Of a stretch of DNA of 64,000 nucleotides, positions 24,342 through 33,469 are shown piece after piece. The stretch is taken from positions 4,898,001-4,962,000 of the forward strand of contig NZ_AP022574.1 of assembly GCF_010729305.1 (NCBI RefSeq), read 5' to 3'. Positions within the stretch are counted from its first letter, which is position 1. Each line of letters begins with the position of its first letter. The position numbers were made by a program, and so were the translations under genes. The stretch is from Mycolicibacterium psychrotolerans. GTDB lineage: Bacteria > Actinomycetota > Actinomycetes > Mycobacteriales > Mycobacteriaceae. The notes under the pieces were generated by a model. That model saw only the letters and a list, made by a program, of their open reading frames with translations. It ran no database searches and was not told the DNA's origin.

Positions 24342-25136
24342 ATGAACGGGCTTGTCGGTAAAGGGGTTCTGGTGACGGGCGCGGCCTCGGGCATCGGGGC
24401 GGCCACGGTGCGGCGACTGGCGGCCGAGGGGGCGACGGTGGTGGGCATGGACCTGGCGCCCGATGCGCCGGACCTGGGGGATGCGGTCACTTTCCTGCGC
24501 GGTGACGTGCTCGACGGCGCTCTCGTGCGCGCGGCGGTCGAGCAGGTGGTCGACCGGGCGGGACGACTCGACGGCGTCGTGCACTCGGCCGGCGTCGGAG
24601 GGGGCGGTCCGGTACATCTGCTGCCCGACGAGGAGTGGGACCGGGTCATCGACATCAACCTCAAAGGCACGTTCGTGGTGATGCGTGCCGCGCTGGCCCA
24701 GATGACCACGCAGGACCGGGTGGACGGCGAGCGCGGGGCGATCGTGACGCTGTCGAGCGTCGAGGGTCTCGAGGGCACCGCGGGGGGAAGTGCCTACAAC
24801 GCCTCCAAGGGCGGCGTCGTCCTGCTGACCAAGAACGCGGCGATCGACTACGGCCCCAGCGGGATTCGCGTCAATGCGATCTGCCCGGGCTTCATCGAGA
24901 CCCCGCTGTTCGAATCGGTGATGGGCATCGAGGGTATGGCAGGCCCTCGGGAGGAACTGCGCCACGAGCACACGTTGCGGCGTTTCGGCCGCCCCGAAGA
25001 GGTTGCCGCTGTGGCGGCATTCCTGTTGTCAGCGGACGCCGGGTTCGTCAGCGGCCAGGCCATCGCCGTGGACGGCGGCTACACCGCAGGACGGGATCAC
25101 CACGTCACCGAGCTGATGGGTCTCGGCGAGAAGTGA
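24342..25136 (+). CDS. Short-chain dehydrogenase/reductase
   Basis: A 264-residue classical SDR: TGAASGIG cofactor motif, a DL acidic pair after the second strand favouring NAD(H), catalytic serine in TLSSVEG and Y-x3-K in AYNASKGG. In place of NNAG it has HSAG, a tolerated variant. I chose the ATG giving MNGLVGKG; a GTG 11 codons upstream is in frame. There is no clear ribosome site, so it may be leaderless. The substrate is unknown; the neighbouring FabG3 suggests lipid or steroid alcohols. Confidence 0.78.
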   Translation: MNGLVGKGVLVTGAASGIGAATVRRLAAEGATVVGMDLAPDAPDLGDAVTFLRGDVLDGALVRAAVEQVVDRAGRLDGVVHSAGVGGGGPVHLLPDEEWDRVIDINLKGTFVVMRAALAQMTTQDRVDGERGAIVTLSSVEGLEGTAGGSAYNASKGGVVLLTKNAAIDYGPSGIRVNAICPGFIETPLFESVMGIEGMAGPREELRHEHTLRRFGRPEEVAAVAAFLLSADAGFVSGQAIAVDGGYTAGRDHHVTELMGLGEK

Positions 25137-25184
25137 TCGCGGCCGGTCACCACACGACGGCGATGGCGGCCGCCGCCAGCGCCC

Positions 25185-25430
25185 TCATCCCGGCGGCGGC
25201 GGTCCGGGCACAAAATAGCAGGTCGTACCACCGATGCCCAACACGTACACCGTGTCGCACCGGGTGAAACTGCCGTCAGCGCCGGGCGCGGAATCGCAAC
25301 GGCCGCCGCCGTTTCCCCAGACCTCGAAGTTTCCACACGGTGACTGCGCCGCCGCGGGACCGGCGGCGACCAGGCCCGCGCCGACAAGCACGGCGGCAGC
25401 GCCCACTCCGAACCACAACTTGGTCACCAT
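25185..25430 (-). CDS. Small secreted cysteine-containing protein
   Basis: An 81-residue protein with a clear signal peptide (positively charged start, hydrophobic core, likely cleavage after AAA at about residue 28). The mature ~53 residues contain four cysteines at positions 32, 45, 58 and 71, spaced exactly 13 apart, and end in a proline-rich tail GPPPPG. A very strong ribosome site (GGAGGAGG) precedes the ATG. Two disulfides are likely once exported. I do not recognise a function; many mycobacteria encode similar small exported proteins. Confidence 0.75.
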   Translation of the reverse strand: MVTKLWFGVGAAAVLVGAGLVAAGPAAAQSPCGNFEVWGNGGGRCDSAPGADGSFTRCDTVYVLGIGGTTCYFVPGPPPPG

Positions 25431-25633
25431 GACCGTCCTCCTCCCTACGCACCGCGCCTTACCGCGGTCGCACCGGAGGCTTGACCCCACGCACCCCGTC
25501 CTCCGGCGCATGCATGCCTCGATTGTGCGCCCGATGGCGACGGTGCGCAGGCGATTTCCGCCACTCTTTTCGTCCCGAGGAATCCGGCTGACCTGCGGGT
25601 ACATCCTGCGGCGGGAGCCAGGGCGTCGGCCCA

Positions 25634-25676
25634 TTGCGCTCCGCCCATCGCGCATATACGCTACGCAACGTTGCGT
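25634..25676 (+). promoter_or_regulatory. Promoter and palindromic operator of the BVMO-ADH operon
   Basis: TTGCGC (25634-25639) and TACGCT (25657-25662) are 17 bases apart and form a fair promoter. Immediately downstream is the perfect 14-base palindrome ACGCAACGTTGCGT (25663-25676), placed over the expected transcript start, as is usual for TetR-type repressors of mycobacterial monooxygenases. No TetR gene is adjacent, so the repressor would be encoded elsewhere. Confidence 0.6.
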
Positions 25677-25695
25677 TATGGCGAGAGGGGTACCG

Positions 25696-27633
25696 GTGAC
25701 GCGGACATTCCACGCAGGCCGGCGATTCGACACTCCTACCGACGAGATCGCCGCAGCACTTGCCGACGTCAGCATCCCGACCCTGTTGCTGTCGATGGTC
25801 CACCTCACCGGCGACCCCCGCTTCATCCGCGACTTCTCGCAGGCCGGCTTGTTCCTCAACGAGGTTCAGGGCTTCATGACCGAGGAGGACAAAGCCCGTG
25901 CGCGTCACGCCGCGCTCCCGGTGATCGTCGACTACCGCGACCGCGGCTGCCCGCCGCTGCCGCCACTGCCGCCCGAACTCGTCAAGGAGATGCTGGACTG
26001 GGCGGCGTGCGAACCGGTCGATGACGCCAATCTCCCGCTGGTGCTCGAGGAGCTCGACCTCGAGGGCGTCGACCCGCGCCGGCCCGCGCCGGTTGACCCC
26101 GAGCGCGCAGCGGCGTTGCCGGTCCTCGTGATCGGCTGCGGTGAATCGGGAATCCTCGCCGGCATCCGCCTCGCGCAGGCCGGGATTCCGTTCCAGATCG
26201 TGGAGAAGAACGCCGGACCCGGTGGCACCTGGTGGGAGAACACCTACCCCGGTGCCCGCGTCGACGTCGCCAATCACCTCTACTGCTACAGCTTCGAACC
26301 GAGCAACCACTGGCAGCACTTCTTCGCCGAACAGCCGGAGTTGGCGGCCTATTTCGCCGACGTGATGGATCGCCACGACCTCCGCCCGCACGTGCGGTGG
26401 AACACCGAGGTGCTGTCGGCGCAGTGGGACGAGCCGACGGCCAGCTGGACGGTGACCGTGCGCACGGGCGAGGGAACCGACACGCTCACCGCACGCGCGG
26501 TGATCACCGCCGTCGGACAGCTCAACCGGCCGAGTCTGCCCGACCTGCCCGGCCGGGATACGTTCGCGGGTCCGTCTTTTCATTCCGCGTGCTGGGATCA
26601 CGACGTCGACCTCACCGGTAAGCGGGTGGCACTCGTCGGCGCAGGCGCCAGCGGCTTCCAGATCGCCCCGGCGATCGCAGACACGGTCGCGCGCCTCGAG
26701 GTGTTCCAGCGCACCGCCCAATGGATGTTCCCGAACCCGATGTACCACGAGGGGGTTCCCGACGGAGTGCGCTGGGCGATGGACAACCTGCCGTATTACG
26801 CGCGCTGGTACCGATTCCTGCTGCTGTGGCCCGGCGCCGACAAAGGCCTCGACGCCGCCCGCGTCGACCCCACCTACGCCGACCAGGATCACGCGGTCAG
26901 CGAGATCAATGCGCTGGCGCGAATGATGTTCACCGACTGGATCACCACTCAGGTCGGTGACGACGAGGACCTGCTGACCCGCGTGCTGCCCGACTACCCG
27001 GCCACCGGCAAGCGCACGCTGCAAGACAACGGCAGTTGGCTGGCGACCCTGAAACGGCCGAACGTGACGCTGGTACGCACACCCCTGCAGCGCGTGGTCC
27101 CCCGCGGGGTCGTCACCACCGACGGCGTGACACACGACGCGGATGTGATCGTGTACGCGACCGGCTTTCACGCCACCGAGGTGCTGATGCCGATGAGGGT
27201 CACCGGACGCGACGGCGCCGATCTGCACGAGCAGTGGGGTCGCCGGCCGTTCGCCTACCTCGGCATCACCGTGCCGGGGTTCCCGAACTTCTTCATGATG
27301 TACGGGCCCGGCACCCACCTCGCGCACGGCGGCAGCCTGATCATGCACTCGGAACTGCAGATGCGCTATATCAACTCCTGTCTGGCGCAACTGATCTCCC
27401 GTGGCGCCAGATCCATGGAGCCCCTGGCCGAACCGACCGCGGCGTGGCATCGGCGCACGCAGGAGAAGATCACCCAGACGGTGTGGGCTCATCCGGCCAT
27501 CGAGCACTCCTACTTCAAGAACGACGACGGCGAGATCCACACCGTCAGCCCGTGGCGGCTGTGCGAATACCGGGAGGCACTGCAGGAGCCCGACTGGTCG
27601 CAGTTCCGCATCGACACAGAGGAGACGGTCTGA
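25696..27633 (+). CDS. Long Baeyer-Villiger monooxygenase (HAPMO-like, with N-terminal extension)
   Basis: A 645-residue flavin monooxygenase. Residues ~1-130 form a helical extension as in 4-hydroxyacetophenone monooxygenase; then come the FAD site GCGESG, the BVMO fingerprint FAGPSFHSACWDHD and the NADP site GAGASG. It would turn a ketone into an ester using NADPH and oxygen. I place the start at GTG 25696, five bases after GAGAGGGG; an ATG six codons upstream lies against the operator palindrome and is an alternative. The alcohol dehydrogenase one base after the stop gives a classic alcohol-ketone-ester pair. The ketone is unknown. Confidence 0.85.
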   Translation: MTRTFHAGRRFDTPTDEIAAALADVSIPTLLLSMVHLTGDPRFIRDFSQAGLFLNEVQGFMTEEDKARARHAALPVIVDYRDRGCPPLPPLPPELVKEMLDWAACEPVDDANLPLVLEELDLEGVDPRRPAPVDPERAAALPVLVIGCGESGILAGIRLAQAGIPFQIVEKNAGPGGTWWENTYPGARVDVANHLYCYSFEPSNHWQHFFAEQPELAAYFADVMDRHDLRPHVRWNTEVLSAQWDEPTASWTVTVRTGEGTDTLTARAVITAVGQLNRPSLPDLPGRDTFAGPSFHSACWDHDVDLTGKRVALVGAGASGFQIAPAIADTVARLEVFQRTAQWMFPNPMYHEGVPDGVRWAMDNLPYYARWYRFLLLWPGADKGLDAARVDPTYADQDHAVSEINALARMMFTDWITTQVGDDEDLLTRVLPDYPATGKRTLQDNGSWLATLKRPNVTLVRTPLQRVVPRGVVTTDGVTHDADVIVYATGFHATEVLMPMRVTGRDGADLHEQWGRRPFAYLGITVPGFPNFFMMYGPGTHLAHGGSLIMHSELQMRYINSCLAQLISRGARSMEPLAEPTAAWHRRTQEKITQTVWAHPAIEHSYFKNDDGEIHTVSPWRLCEYREALQEPDWSQFRIDTEETV

Positions 27634-27634
27634 C

Positions 27635-28660
27635 ATGCGTGCCGTGCTGATCGACGCGGACCACGCGGTACGCGTCGACACCCGTCCCGACCCCGGGTTG
27701 CCGGGACCCGACGGCGCCGTCGTCGAGGTGACGTCGACCGCCATCTGTGGTTCGGATCTGCATTTCCTCGAGGGACACTTCCCGATCGTCGATCCGGTCG
27801 CCGTGGGGCACGAAGCCGTCGGCGTCGTGGCCGAAATCGGGCCGCAGGTACAGGGATTCGCGGTCGGGGATCGGGTGCTGGTGTCCTCCGTGGCCGGGTG
27901 CGGCCGGTGTACGGGCTGCCACACCGCCGATCCCGTGAAGTGCGTGTCAGGTCCGCAGATCTTCGGTTCGGGGCTGCTCGGCGGTGCTCAGGCGGACCTG
28001 CTGGCGGTGCCCGCGGCCGATTTCCAGCTTCTGCGGATCCCGGAGGGGATCGACACCGAAGCGGCGCTCCTGCTCACCGACAATCTGGCCACCGGCTGGG
28101 CGGCCGCCAAGCGCGCCGACATCCCGGTCGGCGGGACCGTCGCGGTCATCGGTGCGGGCGCGGTTGGCCAGTGCGCGCTCCGCAGCGCCTATGTCCTCGG
28201 CGCGGCAAGGGTTTTCGCGATCGATCCGGTCGAGGCGCGCCGCGACCTGGCCGCGCGGGCGGGTGCGACACCCGTGCCGGTGCCCGGCGCCGCCGCGGTA
28301 ATGGAGGCCACCGCCGGACTCGGGGCCGACGCGGTGATCGACGCCGTCGGCACCGACGCCTCACTCGACGACGCGCTGGCCTGCGTGCGTACCGGCGGCA
28401 CGGTGTCGGTGGTCGGTGTGCACGACCTGCAGCCCTATCCGCTGCCGGCGCTGGCCTGCCTGCTGCGGAGCCTGACGATCAGGTTCGCCACCGCTCCTGT
28501 GCAGCAGACGTGGCCGGAACTCATTGCGCTGCTGCAGGCGGGCCGCCTCGACGTCAGCGGAATCTTCACCGCGCGGATGCCGCTGGACGACGCCGCAGCG
28601 GGCTACGCCGCCGCGATGTCGCGGGCCGACGGGCACGTGAAGATCATGTTGACCCCGTGA
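27635..28660 (+). CDS. Zinc-dependent alcohol dehydrogenase
   Basis: A 341-residue zinc MDR dehydrogenase. Catalytic zinc ligands are in AICGSD and GHEAVG; the structural zinc cysteines are in the CGRCTGCHTADPVKC loop; the NAD site is GAGAVG. It oxidises a secondary alcohol to the ketone that the upstream monooxygenase could use, or a primary alcohol formed on ester hydrolysis. It starts one base after the monooxygenase stop with GGAGACGG as ribosome site, so both are made from one transcript. It ends five bases before the convergent devS gene. Confidence 0.85.
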   Translation: MRAVLIDADHAVRVDTRPDPGLPGPDGAVVEVTSTAICGSDLHFLEGHFPIVDPVAVGHEAVGVVAEIGPQVQGFAVGDRVLVSSVAGCGRCTGCHTADPVKCVSGPQIFGSGLLGGAQADLLAVPAADFQLLRIPEGIDTEAALLLTDNLATGWAAAKRADIPVGGTVAVIGAGAVGQCALRSAYVLGAARVFAIDPVEARRDLAARAGATPVPVPGAAAVMEATAGLGADAVIDAVGTDASLDDALACVRTGGTVSVVGVHDLQPYPLPALACLLRSLTIRFATAPVQQTWPELIALLQAGRLDVSGIFTARMPLDDAAAGYAAAMSRADGHVKIMLTP

Positions 28661-28665
28661 CCCCG

Positions 28666-30381
28666 TCAGCGCAGCGGCACGGACCACCGCAGGCGGGTGC
28701 CGCCCCCTTCGACCGCTTCGAGGCTCAGCGCACCCCCCGCGTCGGCGGCACGCTGACGCAGATTGGCCAGACCTGAACCGGTGATGTCACCGCTGATCCC
28801 GCGCCCGTTGTCCACGACGTCGATGCACAGGTTGTCGTCGGCAACCACGCTGATCGCCAGCGACGTCGCGTCGGCGTGGCGGACGGCATTGCTCACAGCC
28901 TCCCGGACCACGGCCTCCGCGTGGTCGGCGAGTGCGGCGTCGACGACCGACAGGGGGCCCGAGTACTGCACCGTGGTGCGGATCCTCGGTGTCGCGAACT
29001 GCGCGATCGCCTCGTCGAGCCGCTGCCGCAGCCGGGTGATGCCGGACTGACCGCCGTGCAGGTCGAAGATCGCGGTGCGGATCTCCTGGATCACCTGCTG
29101 CAGATCGTCGACGGACTCGGAGAGCCGTTGCTGGACCTCGGGGGTGCGCGCCCTCGGAATCGTGCCCTGTAGGGCCAATCCGACCGCGAACAGCCGCTGA
29201 ATGACGTGGTCGTGCAGGTCGCGGGCGATGCGGTCGCGGTCGGTGAGCACGTCGAGCTCGCGCAGCCTGCGCTGCGTGGTCGCCAATTGCCAGGCCAGCG
29301 CCGCCTGGTCGACGAACGCGGCCATCATGTCCCGGTCGTCGACGCTGAACGGAAGTCCACCCGGCGGGCGCACGGCGATGAGGACCCCGGCGACGGTGTC
29401 GGTGGCGCGGATCGGCAGCACCAGCGCGGGGCCGTGCGCGATGCACCCGTCAGCCAACTGCAGCGTGTCGAACCGGCCAGGGACCTGGTTGACGAACACG
29501 TCGCCGATCTCCGTGCCCGAGGTCGGGATCTCGAGCAGTTCCACCGCCGGTCCGGTACCGGTGGTGGCGACGACGGCGAGGTCGTCCACCTCCCCCGCGG
29601 GTTCGTCGAGATCGGCGCGAACGGCGACGATCGTCGCCTCGGCGCCGCTGAGCTTGCGCGACTCGTCGGCGACCAGCCGGAAGACAGCCGCCGGATCGGT
29701 GCCGGCCAGCAACTCGGTTCCGATGTCGCGGGTGGCCTCGATCCAGGACTGCCGGATCTTGGACTGCTCGTAGAGCCGGGCGTTGTCGATCGCGATGCCG
29801 GCCGCAGCGGCGAGGGCCTGCACCAGCACCTCGTCGTCCTCGCTGAACGGCTGCCCGCCGGCCTTCTCGGTCAGGTACAGGTTGCCGAACACCTCGTCGC
29901 GGATCCGAACCGGCACGCCGAGGAAGGTCCGCATCGGGGGATGGTTCGGCGGGAAGCCGACCGAGGCCGCATGGTGGGAGATGTTGTCGAGCCGGATCGG
30001 CTTGGGATCGTCGAGCAGCACCCCCAGCACGCCCTTGCCCTCGGGTAGGTGGCCGATCAGATGCCGTCCCGCCTCGTCGATGCCCTCGTGGATGAACTCC
30101 ACGAGTTCGTGGTCGTGCCCCCGCACGCCGAGCGCCCCGTATTTGGCGTCGACCAGGTCGATCGCCGTGTGCACGATCGTCTTGAGCGTCTCGTCGAGCT
30201 CGAGTCCCGACGTGACCACCAGCATCGCCTCGACCAGACCGTCGAGCCGGTCGCGGCCCTCGACGATCTGCTCGACGCGGTCCTGTACCTCCATCAGCAG
30301 CTCACGCAGGCGCAGCTGCGACAGTGTGTCGCGCAGCGGTCGCGCGCCCGGGTCTGGTTTCGACCTGGCCCCGTTGCTCAC
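28666..30381 (-). CDS. devS: Heme-binding hypoxia sensor histidine kinase (DevS/DosS type)
   Basis: A 571-residue kinase aligning end to end with DevS/DosT: short N-terminal helix, GAF-A (about 60-200), GAF-B (about 220-365), dimerisation helices and HATPase. The proximal heme ligand of DevS is preserved (H147 in PPNHPPM), as is the distal-side tyrosine (Y169 in GNLYL). The phospho-acceptor is H390 in RDLHDH and the ATP site includes DNGRGI and GSGLANLRQR. It senses oxygen, nitric oxide or carbon monoxide and phosphorylates DevR/DosR. No devR gene follows in this window. It starts with GTG and lies next to the nitrate reductase operon. Confidence 0.92.
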   Translation of the reverse strand: MSNGARSKPDPGARPLRDTLSQLRLRELLMEVQDRVEQIVEGRDRLDGLVEAMLVVTSGLELDETLKTIVHTAIDLVDAKYGALGVRGHDHELVEFIHEGIDEAGRHLIGHLPEGKGVLGVLLDDPKPIRLDNISHHAASVGFPPNHPPMRTFLGVPVRIRDEVFGNLYLTEKAGGQPFSEDDEVLVQALAAAAGIAIDNARLYEQSKIRQSWIEATRDIGTELLAGTDPAAVFRLVADESRKLSGAEATIVAVRADLDEPAGEVDDLAVVATTGTGPAVELLEIPTSGTEIGDVFVNQVPGRFDTLQLADGCIAHGPALVLPIRATDTVAGVLIAVRPPGGLPFSVDDRDMMAAFVDQAALAWQLATTQRRLRELDVLTDRDRIARDLHDHVIQRLFAVGLALQGTIPRARTPEVQQRLSESVDDLQQVIQEIRTAIFDLHGGQSGITRLRQRLDEAIAQFATPRIRTTVQYSGPLSVVDAALADHAEAVVREAVSNAVRHADATSLAISVVADDNLCIDVVDNGRGISGDITGSGLANLRQRAADAGGALSLEAVEGGGTRLRWSVPLR

Positions 30382-30445
30382 GTCACCATTTTGGCACCGA
30401 CTGCTGCCGAGTCCATCAACTTGTGCGATATGCGCAATCGGCGTC

Positions 30446-31171
30446 TCACCATCCGCGGCGCTGCGGATGGGATCCGATCAACTCTCCAGATCGCCCTGTA
30501 TCGCGACTGCGATAGACGACGTATGGGCGGAACAGGTACCCGATCGGCGCGCTGAAGGCGTGCACCAGGCGGGTGAACGGCCACAGCGCGAACAACGCGA
30601 GCCCGATCATCACGTGGGCCTGGTAGTAGAGCGGCGCCCCTGCCATCAGATCGCCGCGCGGTTGCAGTATCCAGATCGAGCGGAACCACACCGACACCGA
30701 CTGCCGGTAGTCGTACGCTTCGCCGAGCACTCCGGATCCGAGCGCAGTGGCGTACAGACCAGCGACGATGGCGGCCACCAGGACCACGTACATCAGCTTG
30801 TCGTTGACGGTGGTCGCCATGAACACCGGTCCGCGCGTGCGCCGGCGGTAGATCAGCAGCGCGATTCCGATCAGGGTGGCCGCGCCGGCGATCGACCCGA
30901 GGATGACGGCCTGCAGGTGGTAAGCGTGCTCGCTCAGTCCCACCGCACGCGTCCACGACTCCGGGATCACCAGACCGATGACGTGTCCGACGATCACCAC
31001 CAGGATGCCGAAGTGGAACATCGGGCTGGCGATGCGCAGCAGTCTGCTCTCGTAGAGTTGCGACGAGCGGGTGGTCCAGCCGAACTTGTCGTAGCGGTAG
31101 CGCCACCAGGTGCCGACCACGACGACCGCGAGGGTCACGTACGGCACCACATCCCAGAAGACCTCCCCCAC
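30446..31171 (-). CDS. narI: Respiratory nitrate reductase gamma subunit
   Basis: A 241-residue integral membrane cytochrome b with five hydrophobic helices. Histidines in PMFHFGILVVIVGH near the second helix and AHVMIGLALFALWPFTRLVH near the fifth are the expected ligands of the two b hemes. NarI takes electrons from menaquinol and passes them through NarH to NarG. GTG start one base after the narJ stop, with GGAGGGAG as ribosome site. Last gene of the nar operon. Confidence 0.92.
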   Translation of the reverse strand: MGEVFWDVVPYVTLAVVVVGTWWRYRYDKFGWTTRSSQLYESRLLRIASPMFHFGILVVIVGHVIGLVIPESWTRAVGLSEHAYHLQAVILGSIAGAATLIGIALLIYRRRTRGPVFMATTVNDKLMYVVLVAAIVAGLYATALGSGVLGEAYDYRQSVSVWFRSIWILQPRGDLMAGAPLYYQAHVMIGLALFALWPFTRLVHAFSAPIGYLFRPYVVYRSRDTGRSGELIGSHPQRRGW

Positions 31172-31172
31172 C

Positions 31173-31817
31173 TCAGACTCCCTCCGGTGCGCGCCGCGGC
31201 GGCACGGTCAGTGTGAACGGCTCCAGCCCGACGGCCTCGGCGGGCGGACCGTCAGCCGCCAACCGCTGGGCACGGCGGGTTTCGTCGTCAGAGGCCGGCG
31301 GCAGCGTCGTCAGGACCGCGGCGACCGCGGACGCGTACGGCGACCCGGTGTCGCGCAGCGCGCGGTGCACCACATCCAGCGGCGTCCGGTGCGCGGCGAG
31401 CAACCGTCGTCCGAGCTCGGCGTCTGTCGTGGCGGCGAACTCCAGCACGACGGCCAGATGATCGGGCGCCTCGTCAGTGGGCGGTGCCGCGCCCGCGTCG
31501 CGGTAGGCCTGCGCGAATGCCAGCATCGCCTGTCCGCGGTTGCGGGTGTCGCCGGCGGTCCAGTACGTCAGGTACAGGGTGGCGCGCCGGCGCAGGTCGA
31601 ACGTCTCGACGTAGAGCTGCGCCGCCTGCATCGGCTCCAGCACCGTGATCGCGGTGAAGGTCTGCTGAAGCTGTTGTCGGACAACGCCTTCGACATGCTC
31701 GAGCAGCTCTGCCGCGAAGCGCAGCCGATCCGCGTCGGGATAGCTGAGCAACAGCGATGCGCACTGCCACACGGCGCGGTCCGCCATCGCGTTGCGCGTG
31801 CGGGAGAACAGCTTCAT
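31173..31817 (-). CDS. narJ: Nitrate reductase assembly chaperone
   Basis: A 214-residue NarJ/DmsD-family chaperone, all helical, with CASLLLSYPD near the N-terminus and the YVETFDLRRRATLYLTYWTAGD block typical of NarJ. It helps insert the molybdenum cofactor into NarG before membrane assembly. ATGA overlap with narH. The C-terminal ~30 residues are charged and variable, as in other mycobacteria. Confidence 0.9.
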   Translation of the reverse strand: MKLFSRTRNAMADRAVWQCASLLLSYPDADRLRFAAELLEHVEGVVRQQLQQTFTAITVLEPMQAAQLYVETFDLRRRATLYLTYWTAGDTRNRGQAMLAFAQAYRDAGAAPPTDEAPDHLAVVLEFAATTDAELGRRLLAAHRTPLDVVHRALRDTGSPYASAVAAVLTTLPPASDDETRRAQRLAADGPPAEAVGLEPFTLTVPPRRAPEGV

Positions 31818-33469
31818 TCCGCACCGCCTGGATCGGGGAACATGCCCTCGGCGGTGCCGCGACCGTCCCAGTTGAGCAGGTTCACCCGGGAGGGCCGGGC
31901 GGCATTGGCGGCCATGCCCTCACTGGTCTGCCGGTGCCGCAGCGCGTGGAAGGTCTCCACCGCCACCGGTACCGGCTGACCGCTGGCTTCCCCGAAGGGG
32001 CCCGACTCGTACATTCCCGGCCCACCGTCAAAGCTCAGCGAGCAGCCGGGTTCCTCCATCGACCCCGGCTCGACATCGGCATACGCGGTCGGAATGACAT
32101 AGCGCTCCTCGTATTTCGCGAGCGCCAGCAGCCGGTACATGCTGTACATCTGCTCCTCGGACATCCCCACCGAATCAGGAATGTGTGGCCGGGTCTCACG
32201 GCCGAGATTGATGTCACGCATGTACGAGCGCATCGCGGCCAGCCGCCGCAGCACCCCTTCCACGACGGTGGTATCACCGGCGGTGAACAACCCGGCCAGG
32301 TACTCGATCGGGATTCGCAGCGCCTCCAGCGCGCCGAAGAGATTCCCGATGTCCTCACCGTCGTGCCCGTCCCGGCTGACGGCGTCGACCACCGGGGACA
32401 GCGGCGGGATGTACCAGACCATCGGCACGGTGCGGAACTCCGGGTGCAAAGGCAGCGCCACCTGATAGGTGTGGATCAGGGCATAGATCGGCGAGCGCTG
32501 CGCCGCCTCGATCCACTCGTCGGAGATGCCCTCCGCCCGCGCGGCGGTGATCACCGCGGGGTCGTGGGGATCCAGCAGGATCGATTTCTGTGCCTCGTAG
32601 AGGTCTCGATCGTCGGGCACCGAGGCCGCTTCGGTGACCCGGTCCATGTCGTAGAGCACCAGGCCCAGATACCGCAGGCGGCCCACGCAGGTCTCCGAGC
32701 ACACCGTCGGCAACCCGACCTCGATCCGCGGATAGCACAGCGTGCACTTCTCGGCCTTGCCGGTCTTGTGGTTGAAGTACACCTTCTTGTAGGGGCAGCC
32801 CGACACACACATCCGCCACCCGCGGCAGCGGTCCTGGTCGACCAGCACGATGCCGTCCTCGACGCGCTTGTACATCGCCCCCGACGGGCACGAGGCGACG
32901 CACGACGGATTGAGGCAGTGCTCGCAGATGCGCGGCAGGTAGAACATGAACGTCTGCTCGAGTTCCAGACGCACCTGCTCGCTGACCTGGGCCAGCACCG
33001 GGTCGCCGGGCACGATCTCGGTGGAGCCGCCGAGGTCGTCGTCCCAATTCGCCGACCACTCCACCTTCATCGGCTTCCCGCTGATCAGGCTGCGCGGCCG
33101 GGCGACCGGGAAATGCTCGCCCAGCGGCGCACTCGTGAGGTTGTCGTAGTCGTAGGTCCACGGTTCGTAGTAGTCGTCGATGGACGGCAACTCGGGGTTG
33201 GAGAAGATGTGCAGCAGCTTGTGCAGCCGCCCGCCGCCGCGCAGCCGCAGCCGGCCGCGCGCGTCGCGGACCCATCCCCCGCGCCACCGCTCCTGGTCCT
33301 CATAGGTGCGTGGATACCCCTGTCCGGGACGGGTTTCGACATTGTTGAACCACACGTACTCGGTACCAGGGCGGTTGGTCCACGCCTGCTTGCAGGTGAC
33401 CGAGCAGGTGTGGCAGCCGATGCACTTGTCGAGATTCATCACCATCGCCATCTGGGCCATGACGCGCAT
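31814..33469 (-). CDS. narH: Respiratory nitrate reductase beta subunit
   Basis: A 551-residue iron-sulfur subunit. Four ferredoxin-like cysteine groups are visible: CIGCHTCSVTC near the N-terminus, CEHCLNPSCVASC, CRGWRMCVSGC (tryptophan replacing one cysteine, the 3Fe-4S site) and CTLCYPRIE with a later CSETC. It conducts electrons from NarI to NarG. The start overlaps the narG stop (TGATG). Length and cluster pattern are normal for mycobacterial NarH. Confidence 0.93.
   Translation of the reverse strand: MRVMAQMAMVMNLDKCIGCHTCSVTCKQAWTNRPGTEYVWFNNVETRPGQGYPRTYEDQERWRGGWVRDARGRLRLRGGGRLHKLLHIFSNPELPSIDDYYEPWTYDYDNLTSAPLGEHFPVARPRSLISGKPMKVEWSANWDDDLGGSTEIVPGDPVLAQVSEQVRLELEQTFMFYLPRICEHCLNPSCVASCPSGAMYKRVEDGIVLVDQDRCRGWRMCVSGCPYKKVYFNHKTGKAEKCTLCYPRIEVGLPTVCSETCVGRLRYLGLVLYDMDRVTEAASVPDDRDLYEAQKSILLDPHDPAVITAARAEGISDEWIEAAQRSPIYALIHTYQVALPLHPEFRTVPMVWYIPPLSPVVDAVSRDGHDGEDIGNLFGALEALRIPIEYLAGLFTAGDTTVVEGVLRRLAAMRSYMRDINLGRETRPHIPDSVGMSEEQMYSMYRLLALAKYEERYVIPTAYADVEPGSMEEPGCSLSFDGGPGMYESGPFGEASGQPVPVAVETFHALRHRQTSEGMAANAARPSRVNLLNWDGRGTAEGMFPDPGGAE

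Noticed and set aside
25459..27924. An 821-codon open frame antisense to the long monooxygenase
   Set aside because: Low-complexity Arg/Gly/Val-rich translation without motifs; the plus-strand gene is unmistakable.
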